21,288 nt of DNA from Mnemiopsis leidyi (taxonomy: Eukaryota > Ctenophora > Tentaculata > Lobata > Bolinopsidae). A program made the position numbers and the translations under genes. The stretch lies in contig JH153954.1 in NCBI GenBank assembly GCA_000226015.1, positions 123,833 to 145,120 on the forward strand, read 5' to 3'. Below the pieces are notes generated by a model. It was not told where the DNA came from. It was given only the letters and a program-made list of their open reading frames with translations, and made no database searches. Every line of letters begins with the position of its first letter. The stretch's first letter is position 1. Shown here piece after piece: positions 1-11,000 of this stretch.

Positions 1-651
1 CACATATCCTGCTTCACGTTTCCGATTCGGCAACAGTCTATTATACGTGGTTTCTCCTCAATTTCAGTCAAAATACTGTCGACACTACTGATTAAGGTCT
101 TCTCCACTTTCTTCTTTCATGCCGTAAATGATAACATTTCTGCTCCTGTCCTCCTTGTCAGACACTCTCTTCACTGCAGCTTCAATTTTTCTAGGGGCTA
201 GGGCGGCTTTACAGCTTTGAGACAACGCTGAAGAATAGCTTTTCAGCTCCGTTTGGACAGTGGACTTCATCGAGGAAATTTCTTCATCCTTCTTCTCGAC
301 TAGTTTATTTTGTAGACTTATAATCGTTTCCTGATCCTTGATTTTCTCATCTTTTAGTTTCTGATTCTCGGATTGCATTTCAACTGCCTTTTCCAGAAGA
401 GGAACAACATGACCATCCAAAATACAATTTAGTGTCTCCACCCAACTGATAAGCTTATCACGAGTAATAGTCTTCTTCATCATGTTTGCCGCCCGCACTA
501 GGTCATTTCCATCGACATTGATACATTCTCGCATTTCCGCACAAATACTGTCCGTTGCTCGGTAGATCTGCTCCACAAATTTTGCATTGAAAGGTTCACA
601 AAAGGTCTCATCAAGAAAATGCACATGCTTGTTATTAAGGGGCATAGGCAT
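1..651 (-). pseudogene. LINE ORF1-like coiled-coil protein, frameshifted and cut by the window edge
   Basis: The minus strand is open from an ATG at 651 (a second ATG is at 645) to a TAG at 87-85, about 188 residues. The middle is a charged, heptad-like coiled coil rich in Glu, Lys and Gln. It is followed by DRSRNVIIYGMKEE, a signature I associate with the start of the RRM-like domain in ORF1 proteins of invertebrate non-LTR retrotransposons. After the TAG the same protein resumes in another frame with SVDSILTEIEEKPRIIDCCR and stays open to base 1, so a one-base frameshift near 83-90 broke the ORF. ORF1 proteins bind element RNA as multimeric chaperones. The copy is decayed and probably inactive. 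It points left while the reverse transcriptase to its right points right, so they are not one intact element. An ordinary host coiled-coil exon is less likely. Confidence 0.7.
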
Positions 652-804
652 GGTTCCCTGATAACACTTGTATACACGGTGCGTGTGTATATACACAAGG
701 TACTATAGGCGTTAAACAGAGCAGTAAACGAGAGCGGTTAAATCGATACCAAACCTACACACGCTACACACTTAACTCCTCTATGAATGTCCCCCAAATC
801 TAGG

Positions 805-1750
805 TCCTGTAGGCCAGGCATCATATTCTTGGATATAAAAAAAGCATTTGATACTGTTTATCACAATATCCTGATTAAAAAGCTCGTATACTATGGCATA
901 GGAGGCGCTGTTCTAACATGGTTAAAGAATTTCTTGCAGGGCTGATTTCAATGTACTAAAACTGGAAATATAGTCAGTAACTTCCTAATAGTTAAAGCAG
1001 GAGTACCTCAGGGAAGTGTTCTTGGTCCAATTCTATTCAGCATTTACATCAATGACATAAATTATGCATGCAATCTGTCTAAACCATATCTTTTTGCAGA
1101 TGATAGTGCTCTTTTCTTTGAAGATGTCAGTCACATTTCCTATATCAATATAAAAATAGAGCTGATTACAATGTTTAAGTGGCTATCTGTTAACAAGCTA
1201 TCTTTTAATGCTGAAAAACAGAATTTATGGTATTTGATTCCAATGACCAAATTGATGAAATTGGAATTGAAATTAATGACACTATGAAAATAAAGGAGTG
1301 TAAGGAAATAAAATACTTAGGATTGATATTAGACAATAATTTAAGTTTTAAAAAGGACATCAATTACATAAAGAAAAAGATTGTTAAACGAATTGGAGCC
1401 ATGTACAGAAGTAAAAGTCTATTGCCAGTAAAATATCGCAAAATGTTTGCTAATGCTCTTATGCTCCCACAATTTGATCTTGACACAATTTATAATCGAG
1501 CAGGTAAAACTTAATTAGCAGAGCTTGATATACTATACAAAAAGCGGCCAAGTATGTGTCTAGAGACATGGGGTGGCTTCCTCTTCATTTAAGAAGACAA
1601 CTTCACCTTTTCAATTACATGTATTGTACATAGAATAATAAATGACAATTGCCCATCCATTTTTATGAGCAGATTCAGTTATGTCTCTGCAAGCAGCTGG
1701 AGTAGTTAAAGCTGTAACCTATACATTAACAAAGCAACATCACACAAAAA
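805..1750 (+). pseudogene. Non-LTR retrotransposon reverse transcriptase fragment, 5'-truncated and decayed
   Basis: The translation gives IIFLDIKKAFDTVYHNILIK (the conserved F-D-x-x-x-A-F-D-T-V block), then GVPQGSVLGPILFSIYIND, then the catalytic box LFADDSALFF with FADD at 1093-1104. Next come MVFDSNDQ and KYLGLILDNNLSFKKDI, then the thumb-like region AAKYVSRDMGWLPLHLRRQ and RIINDNCPSIFMSRFSYVS. Such enzymes copy element RNA at a nicked target. Damage seen: an in-frame TGA at 943-945, a one-base loss in the A-run near 1213 and frame changes near 1540 and 1625. The endonuclease and first RT blocks are missing. It resembles CR1/jockey-type LINEs, but I cannot fix the clade. It ends within about 300 bases of the Ena/VASP start codon. 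Confidence 0.9.
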
Positions 1751-1967
1751 TTTCTATTATTGCAAAAATCAATTGTTGGGTGTTCGAATGCATCACTGCT
1801 TAGAGAAAACATAATTACCAAATCTGTTGTGTCAATACAACCAAATCCATAAATTTGATTTTGGTAAAAATATATCACATATTTTGAGCAGGGTGTAACA
1901 ATTTAACTAGGATCTTTTAGTCTTGAAGTTTTTGAATGCACTAACAATTACATGAATTCTATTGCAG

Positions 1968-2049
1968 TAGCTCCACAAGGCTTGGCATCCTTAACACTTT
2001 GTGGAAAAGAGGAGCTAATTTAGTGATCAACAAATAAATACACACAATT
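1968..2049 (+). other. Probable 5' UTR exon portion of the Ena/VASP gene
   Basis: A plausible 3' splice site ends in attgcag at 1961-1967, with a branch-like CTAAC at 1941-1945. The following bases run without an intervening ATG to the start codon at 2050. An in-frame TAA at 2035-2037 closes the frame upstream. If this acceptor is used, an untranslated first exon lies further left, possibly within or beyond the retrotransposon debris. Otherwise transcription starts nearby. I see no convincing TATA box or Inr for this gene. Confidence 0.35.
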
Positions 2050-2054
2050 ATGTC
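2050..2054 (+). CDS. ENAH: Ena/VASP coding exon 1 (ATG plus two bases)
   Basis: The coding part is only ATGTC, followed at once by a perfect GTAAGT donor at 2055-2060. Joined to the G at 2171 it gives M-S-E-V-S-I, closely like the M-S-E-Q-S-I start known for Mena and Ena. The base at -3 is A, a good initiation context. Using this start puts the EVH1 aromatic residues at exactly 16, 23 and 77, their numbers in mouse Mena. Intron 1 is 116 bases. Confidence 0.85.
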
Positions 2055-5000
2055 GTAAGTAATGATCAATCCATCTCTAATTTTAATCTTTTCAAATGAA
2101 ATTATGATGATTTTACTTATAGATTGATTATATTTTGGTTTTTTTATGACCACTAGATTTATAAATTCAGGGAAGTGAGCATAGTGAACGCTCGGGCAAA
2201 TGTTATGGTGTACGATGAACAGCAGAAGAAATGGTTGCCCAGTGGCAATAGTCCAGGGATGGCTAAAGTCCAGGTGTACCATCATCAAGTAAACAACACT
2301 TACAGGGTCGTCGGTCGGAAAATCAATGATCATGCAGTAAGTACTTTTTTGCAGGTCTGCTCATTTGATAGAAACAGAGGTTAATTTAATGAATTGAATG
2401 AAGTTTTCGGTTTGAAAATCTGAATTTTTTAAATACTTCTGGATCTATTTCTAGGTTTTTCTAACCAGTTCTTGATTCTCATGCAATTTTGATAGTCATG
2501 GGCAGTAAATTCGAATTTGCTCCCTAGTCAATTTGACCATGACCACTGGCACTTCGCAATTTTTCCTATGATCAATGGTCATGTCTGAATAGGGCATTTT
2601 GCCCAAAATTTTGGAAACCCAACCCAACTTGTTAACATATACTCAATATATCTGTAAATGACACGATGTCAATCTTCGAAATCAAAATTCAGAATTATTG
2701 TTTCATAAAGATTTGATAAAAATCGCTGTAGAAAATTTAAGTCATGTTTATGGTGAGTATGGTGCAAGGTTCTACGTAAAGGTGACACAAATATTTCAAC
2801 TCAATGTGTATCGTAGTGGTGTGAAATATTCTCATCACAAATATTTACTGACCAAAATTATATATAATCATTCAGAATAAGTCCTATATAATGGTTATTT
2901 GGTTGCGCTAGAGAATTATGTAAACTTTATAACTGTGAAAACGCGATGTAAGAATTAAATATATTTTATACTGCATAAAAAACAAAGTTTTAACAATATG
3001 TAAAGAAATACACCTTAATCATACTTCTCGATTTACAATTACGTTAAATAAATCAAACTTGCTAACTGACAGCATTCCAATCTTGTGTCCACCATAAAAA
3101 CATGCTCTATGGATCCTTTGTATAATTAACCTAGGAGCAAGGAAATTAGTGGGTATAAGCGTGAAGGGAATGTAGAGGGGATGATTTAGGCGAGGGACTA
3201 AGTGTGTCGTAATAGTACAACCCAGCCACTATTTAGTGTGTGCTGTGTATACTGCCAGGGTAACTCGGAGTCTCCATGGCAACGACTTGTGTATAACTAC
3301 GCTACATATAATTTACGTGCCATTTCCGTGTACCCTGTGTGTGTGTCCATGTTTAACAAGACGTCTCAACCCCCTTACTCCAGCAACAATATCTTCTCAA
3401 TCTTATAATATGAAGAATATTAGATGAAAACTTTAAATCACGGGTTTTATAAATCACAAAGTTAAGATCTTCCACTCATTCACGCTGTTTAAGAAAGCTA
3501 TTTATAGCACTTTAAGCTGTTAAGCTTGTGCTTATGGTATTTAGAACTTATGCTGGTACTATCATGTTGAAAATGCGTCTAATGACCATGTTTAGTTTGG
3601 CTACAAATGTGATATAAACATTAGGTATTTTCCTAATGCAGTCTTGTCCCAACTACTACACCACTGTTGTGGATTTTTTGGATCTTTTCCAACAAATACG
3701 TGCCATAGTTACACTCTACAGCCGTCTGTGAATTCAACCATTATCGCAAAATTTCTGCAGTCTTTACTTGACAATTAAATTAATACTATAAATTGTTATC
3801 GTCAAAGGGACGAATAGATCAAATAGAGCTGGAGCCCGAACGGGTCTTCAACAAGAAACTGAACTTTTGATAATTTACTTCCAAGTTCTGGAGCGTCTTA
3901 AAGACATTGTTGGCCCAAGTGAGTTTTAATATTGGTTTTAGTACTTAGAGATAATTCATAGATGGCCGATTCTTTCATAGATAAAGACATATTGCATAAA
4001 ACCGAGCACCCACGCTCTTGAATTATCTTTCTACGAGTAATCTAACTTTGCTAGCTTGAAAAGTCTTTATTCCGATATGAATATAGCTGTTGTTGGTATG
4101 CATGTAAGTATAGAAAGTGCAGTTTATCTATATTGCCTTAGAAATGTTGTATCATGTATGTAGTATGTACGTTTGAAAGGTAGACTCTGCTGTACAAATG
4201 TTCCCTGATGTTAATTGAGCGTGCCCTAGCCAGGGGTGCCGTATTGCTGTAGCTCGGCCCGTTTTACTTAAACAGTTGTTGCTGTTATCCTGCCGCTACC
4301 CAACAAATTAATGCAATTTGCAGTGTGTTGTAAAATAGTCCTTATATTGGTATGATACTTCAAATGTTCATGCTCGCTGTGTTGAGAAATAAATGGAATG
4401 AGCAATAAATTTGTTTTGTAATGCATAAGGTCCCCGAAATAAATTCCTGTATGAATTGACGATATTTGCGTGTAGTTCAGAGATTCTGGATGTTATCTTT
4501 TGTTTTTTTTGTTTCTGCTACTCAAATAACAGTTTACTGTACCTCCTATGAAAACCCCGTCACGTTTCTTGTGTTATAAAATTGTATAGTATAAAATGTG
4601 CAGTGTGCATAGTCTGAGAGAAGTGTTATAAGATTGTATAGTATAAAATGTGCAGTGTGCATAGTCTTAGAGAGAATTGTAATAAAAATGTAAAGTAAAA
4701 TGTGTGGTGGTTAAAGTGAGATTTTCAAACGGTGTGATATCAACTTCTTCGACTGACTGCTGATTTGCCCCTATAAAATATTCATGAGGCCCGACACACA
4801 ACTGATCCATTGTGTCGCAACTAATTACTACCCAACTAATCACTTAATTAAACCTACAAGATCACCTGATCAATAGTGCGGTCTGATGATTTTGATGTGA
4901 AGAAAATTTACCAGGACTACTCGCCCAATGAGGAACGGTATTTCAATGTTTCGATCACCATAAAATAGCGATCTAATTAGGACAATGCAATGCAAAGTGA

Positions 5001-8000
5001 ACACTTCTCACACACGCTACTAACACACAATACTTACACACACTACTCACACACATTACTTACAAACACTACTTAAAGACACTACTTACACACATTACTT
5101 ACACACACTACTTACACACACTACTTACACACACTACTTACACAGACACTACTCACCAAATTACTTACACACACAACTTACACACACTACTTACACACAC
5201 TACTTACACACACTACTTACACACATTACTTACACACACTACTTACACACATTACTTACACACAATACTTATCTTCTGTATAGCTAACCTGATACGGCCC
5301 GGTTCTGGATGTGTATTATTATAGTGCCCCCTACACTGGTAACTGTGCTTTGTTAAAGTAGCCTGCATGTAGCCCCCTCTATACAAGCTCACTGCAGCGT
5401 GTATAAAGCATTAGTCTACTGTTCCTTGCAGTTGTATTCTTTAATGATGTAATCCGTATCCACCAGAGAGAGAGAGAGAGGAGGGGTCAATGATGAAAAA
5501 GAGGAAGTCGATTTTTGTGTGTGTGTTTGTGCGTGTGTGTGTGTATGTGTGCGTGCCTGGGTGCGCCGTGCGTGCATGTGTGTGTGCATGGGTATGTAGG
5601 TGCGTGGGTGGAATTAAAAGAAATTTTTTGCTGTTCTGAAGCTAATCCTAGCTATTTGAGTTGGTTCTAATTCTTCATTCGGACGACAATGAAATAACAT
5701 CAAAGTTAAATGCTTTCTCGACCCGAGTATTTACTAAGATCAATGTTAAACATTTTAATAACTATTTTTGGAATCTTAAATCGTTTATGAAAAGAACTGC
5801 ATATCCAACGATTCAATTTTTGCATCTTTTTTACATATTTCTCAAAGTTAGAGCATGATAATTTATATTTAATCGCCGTCATGCACACAAATTGCAAAAT
5901 ACGGAAATCTCTGCTGCTAAATTTTGGAAGAAGAATTAGCGACTAATCCAAATATAACCTCCCCACTTTCAACGAATTTTCGTCTTATTAACTACCTAGA
6001 AATGTGTAGATTAACCAAAATGACGCAAATCGTGTCTCGACCAAAAATATCCGAGCTCCTTTCCCCTCCTCAATAATACCAAATCTGCGTTAACATCAGC
6101 AGAGATCTGATAAATGTAGAAGATCGGCCGATTAGTAAGCTGATCTAATAATAGACAAGTTGCGACAAAGACGCGTGCATTGTCTTGCAATTTTCTCCAA
6201 CAAAGCTTATCGACACATTGCCTTGTGTGCCGCCACAGTGTGGAATGATGACGTCACGTGCGGGAGGGTAAAGTAGGTGTCGTGTCGTCACTGTGTCTTG
6301 TTACCTTGACAACGGTGACAGGTTAATAGCGCATGGACGCGCATTGTCATGGAGATGAGAGGCGCGTGTCACACTGGTAGAACAATTGATGTGCGAGGTC
6401 TAGCTGGGCTATTTGACGAGATGTGGGCTAGGTCAAGACTTGTCATTGTGTCGAGTATCTTAGAATGAGGTCAAGTAAATAAGCGTGTTTTGTTGTACAC
6501 TGAATAAATCATATTCACTTTAGATGCTTTGAATAATTCAGGATTGGCTTTTCGCACTGTATTATAATTCAAATAAACCCTATACGTGTCTACTATAGAG
6601 ATGTTTGTCATAGAAAATGAGCTCGTTAAATTTAAATATTTGAGAAAGGGCACCCTCCACTCTATCCTGGGTTTTACCTAAAGATATCCAACAAATTTTA
6701 ACTTCGTATTTATTACAACACAACTTATCGCTATTAGAAAATTATTCACAATATATTCTTGTTGGTCGGGTCTAACAATTCCTGAATAATTGCCCAACTT
6801 TTAATAATCATAAAATTATACTCTGAAAATGTCTTGTTGTGTGCAATGAATCACAGGTTACTTAATATTCACATTAAAGTACAATATGCAGATATGGTAT
6901 TTAAATTATCGGTTCAAATTAACACTTTACACTCTTTCTCACATTCCAAATTCCAGAATCCCAAATCATGGTATCCCTCTCTCAGGTTGTGATAAACTGT
7001 GCGCTGTTAAAAGGTCTGCGGTACCACGTGGCTACGGAACGTTTCCACCAGTGGCGGGACCAGCGCCAGGTTTATGGTCTGAACTTCGCGTCAAGCGCCG
7101 AGGCAGAGGAGTTCGGAAATATCGTCCGGGATTGTCTGGCAAAACTATCAGGTGCAATGTGTAAGTTATTATGGAATAATTTAATTATATTACTATTCAT
7201 TTGTGTTGTTAATGTGTATATATATACTGCAGTTGTTGCTTTCTCATGATCTCATGTTTCGCATCTTGATTGCTAAGGACGTGGATATATGACATGTTAT
7301 GTACGAGAATAAGCCATCGTAATTATGCACTGAGTAGTATTTTCATCGTGACATAAAACATTTCGTACTGTACAGAAATGTAAAATTCTCCGAGAGAGCA
7401 CGAATAAAACTGAAGCAGAAATTGGTGTCATTGTGTGTGTGTGAGAACTGCGTAACGTCATGCATGAGTGGACGTGACATTGACGCGTACATGTTCATAC
7501 TTATTTTCACACCATATTGTGAGCTCTCTTTATGTGTTCCTCTTTCATTTTACTTCAGGACAACTTCATTGGTTGCCACCCTACAGCAAAGCCATCTCCT
7601 GTCAATTCTAATTCCTAATTCCTGTATTCATTTCAACAATATTGTTGCTTTTCATTTTATTATAACATACTACGGGGACCTTTGCGAGCAAGACTCATGC
7701 AACAGTGCAATAATCACTCAAAAACTTTTTTCATCTAACCGAGTAAAATATTCTACACGGGTCCAAGTATCAAGTATCGCCGACCACCCCCTTCATTGAT
7801 CATCAAACTTGGAAGCCCATATTTGAACACTAAACATCTACTTGGAAGCCCATATTTGAACACTAAACACCTATTGAAGATACACGAACATCGTCTGCAT
7901 GTATATTCCAGGGTGATTATCTAGACTCGTAGCTCAGTGTACGACACAGCTCCGCTACCTGTTAAGACATTATCCCACTTTAGAACGCCGCATCTGCTTT

Positions 8001-11000
8001 ATAATGCAATTAGTCATCTCCCAGTGTCCTTAACAACGATCATGAACATTAAGTTAGGTACACAGAGACAGGTAAGGGTTTGAGACTAGGTACACTGGTA
8101 CAGGTAAGGGTTGGAGACTAGGTACACTGGTACAGGTAAGAGTTGGAGACTAGGTACACTGGTACATGTAAGGGTTGGAGACTAGGTACACAGAGACAGG
8201 TAAGAGTTGGAGACTAGGTACACTGGTACAGGTAAGGGTTGGAGACTAGGTACACAGAGACAGGTAAGAGTTGGAGACTAGGTACACTGGTACAGGTAAG
8301 AGTTGGAGACTAGGTACACTGGTACAGGTAAGGGTTGGAGACTAGGTACACAGGTACAGGTAAGGGTTGGAGACTAGGTACACTAGTATAGGTAAGGGTT
8401 GGAGAGCTAGAGAAATATAAAGGTTGTATTGGTTTTGTCTGAGGGATGATAAAAAGCATGTTAAAGAGGACTTAAATTGTTGTTGAGTGTAGCTGCTGAT
8501 CTCTGATTTTAATATCAGAGGGAAGGTTAAAGTATCCGAAAGCTTCTTTAAGGAGAACAATTTCTAAATTTGCGGTTTTAAAAGAAAGATGTAATGCAAG
8601 TAGATTTATAAGAGTAGTAGACTGCTTGAAACACTCAGTGTGCTCTCTGAGCCAATGAGAGATAAACACTTTACTCTGACCCCAAGCTAATTTGAGTGAA
8701 ACACTCTGTTCTGACCCATAGCTAATTTGAGTGAAACACTCTGTTCTGACCCGGAGCTAGAGCAATGGCTGTTGTATAAAGCTATCCCAGACCGCATACT
8801 GATGCTTGTAACAGTTCCCGTTATGGTCAAATTGCCGAGAAACCAAAACTTTAACTACACTAGCTAGGCAGTACGATCTGTGAGAATTTGAACTCATTAT
8901 TAGATGTATAGACTTGGATTTTAAGGATAGATGTGTAGTTCTAGCCGTACAGCATTATGCCTTTTGAAAAAATCATGTAAATGAGCTAGAATCACTTATT
9001 TAGTATTTCAGATGAAACTATTTGTTGCCACAATATTTGTCAATAGTTAGAATTATATATAGTGGCAGATTTGTGTATCAGGTTACCCGGTACTACACAC
9101 GAGTCTGAGTATAACGGCGTCGTGTAGGAAGCAGAATTGCGATTTTTCCGTTCTGGTATTTTGGGAACGTTGGAGATGTATCGGCCTTCAATTTACTGTA
9201 CAGTAACAATACAGCTATAACATGAGTGAGGCAACGATGTGGAAATGCGGTAAAAGTGCGGTATCGCGGTAACAGTGCGGTATTGCGGTAACATTGCGGT
9301 ATTGCGATGATGATGTGGCATTGAAACAGTTTTACTGTTCAGACTGTGACAGTAAGATTTAAAATTTTCGGGGGACATATCGTCTTTTGCACGTGCGCAA
9401 TTAATCAGCGCCATTATGCATTCATTTTCATGGTTCTGTGATAAAGAATGAGTTGAAGTACCGTAAAAACACTGTCCGATAAAAGATAATCAATTAAATA
9501 CAGCTAGCGACTTAAGGAACGGGCAACTAAATGCTTTAGATAAAGTCATTCATGAATCCACGAACAAAGTGAACCAAAAAATATTAGTTGTAGAAATTTA
9601 CAGAATGCATGGATTTCCTAGCTGCTGACAATGACCCTTCCAAAGTTTTGTCTCGACATAAATTACAGACAGTATGTAAAAGCACGCTTATCTACGTTAT
9701 TGTAAACTTTCCTGAGTGTCATGATTTATTTTCAAATTAGTTACATTCCACAGCCTACACTGCATATACTTTCTATTCAACAATAAATTTATGTTGGTAC
9801 ATGTAACATTATTCAATACTTCAATTTCCTGCCTACGCCTGGTCGCACTACATAACTTCAACTGAAACTGACCCTTTGCAGCCCCGGCAGTTGACATGGC
9901 GGCCCAGCAGCGCGCTCAAGAAGAAGAGAGAGCCAGGCAGGAGGAGGAACGGTTAAGACAGGAGGAAGAGAGGAAAAGAGCTGAAGAGGTATTTTTTATC
10001 CCATCTTTGTTCTAGAAGTTTCTAATCAGACTTTATATTGTGGAGCATTTAATTCAATCCGGGAAGCTTTACTTTTACATTATTTATACTGCATATATGA
10101 TAGGAAGAACGAAGGAAAGAAGAAGAGAGGCTAGCTCAAGAAAGAGCCCAGGAAGAAGAACGCCAGGTACAGTGAAACCTCTATTTACTGTGCCTCTATT
10201 TACTGTGCCTCTATTTACTGTGCCTCTATTTACTGTGNNNNNNNNNNNTGCCTCTATTTACTGTGCCTCTATTTACCGTGCCTCTATTTACCGTGCCTCT
10301 ATTTACTGTGCCTCTATTTACCGTGCCTCTATTTACTGTGCCTCTATTTACCGTGCCTCTATTTACTGTGCCTCTATTTACCGTACCTCCATTTTCCGTG
10401 TCCCTCGATTTTAAATCGACAGCAAAACTTCTGTATACCGTTCCTCTACTTACGTGTCCCTCGATTCACCGGGTCTTCTCCATTTCCAACGAGAGGCCTG
10501 GTAAATATAGGTTATACTGTAGTTACGATAATTGAAGATTGTTTTATGCTAAATACTTTCTAGGCCACATGACACGTCGGATTTCCTTAAAACTGCTTGT
10601 GATATACCATTGTTTGATGTGTTTTCCTGTTGGTTTCCATTAAATCATCGCGGGTAATTATTTCTCCTGGAAGTTTGAGCCTGCGTTAGTATCCCTGCTT
10701 TTCTATATGGAGTCGGCCGGAACTTGCAGGAAGCCGCGGAGACATAATAATAATAAGATGTTCTTCGGAATTGCGCGAACTCGAGCGCGTCGTTCAGATC
10801 ATGCGCGTTTTTATGATCGATATTGATCGATATTTATCAAATTTATATTCAGTCAGACAAGTTGTATTGATATTGAATCCGTTTAATCAAAGCGTCGATA
10901 CAAGTCTAGCTTTCTTCATGTTTTGTGTTATTTAATCCCGAAATGACCGCTGTAACTCCACGAGTTGACGATCATGCGAATCTCTAAATTCAATATTATT

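Larger units (their letters stand above)
2337..6985 (+). other. Ena/VASP intron 2, 4.65 kb, no gene recognised
   Basis: AT-rich intronic sequence with a 52-bp duplication (4571-4678), a 13-bp minisatellite (5008-5272), GA/GT microsatellites (5466-5610) and a more CpG-rich patch at about 6160-6420 holding a CRE/E-box composite. The short open frames here (for example around 2698-2880, 3202-3427, 5661-5897 and 6471-6653) show no recognisable protein and have chance-ORF composition. Confidence 0.8.
7161..9881 (+). other. Ena/VASP intron 3, 2.7 kb, repeat-rich
   Basis: No coding exon was found. The intron holds several unrelated local tandem repeats: 33 bp x2 (7807-7872), 32 bp x11 (8057-8408), 35 bp x2 plus a partial copy (8663-8755) and 19 bp x3 (9247-9303). 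The open frames at 7422-7799 and on the minus strand at 8342-8669, 9193-9414 and 9697-9897 look like chance ORFs. Confidence 0.8.

Noticed and set aside
2175-2384. Exon 2 read as a free-standing 69-residue gene starting at GTG
   Set aside because: The EVH1 sequence stops abruptly at a GTAAGT donor and resumes at 6986; it is an internal exon.
5008-5272. Regular repeats considered as a CRISPR array
   Set aside because: They are direct 13-bp tandem units without unique spacers, in a eukaryotic intron.
7560-7620. Acceptor-like tttacttcag in intron 3
   Set aside because: Joining exon 3 (phase 1, base T) to GA makes TGA immediately.
7925-7970. tRNA A-box-like gtagctcagtg, suggesting a tRNA or SINE head
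   Set aside because: No B box (GGTTCGANTCC) follows at a suitable distance and no cloverleaf can be drawn.
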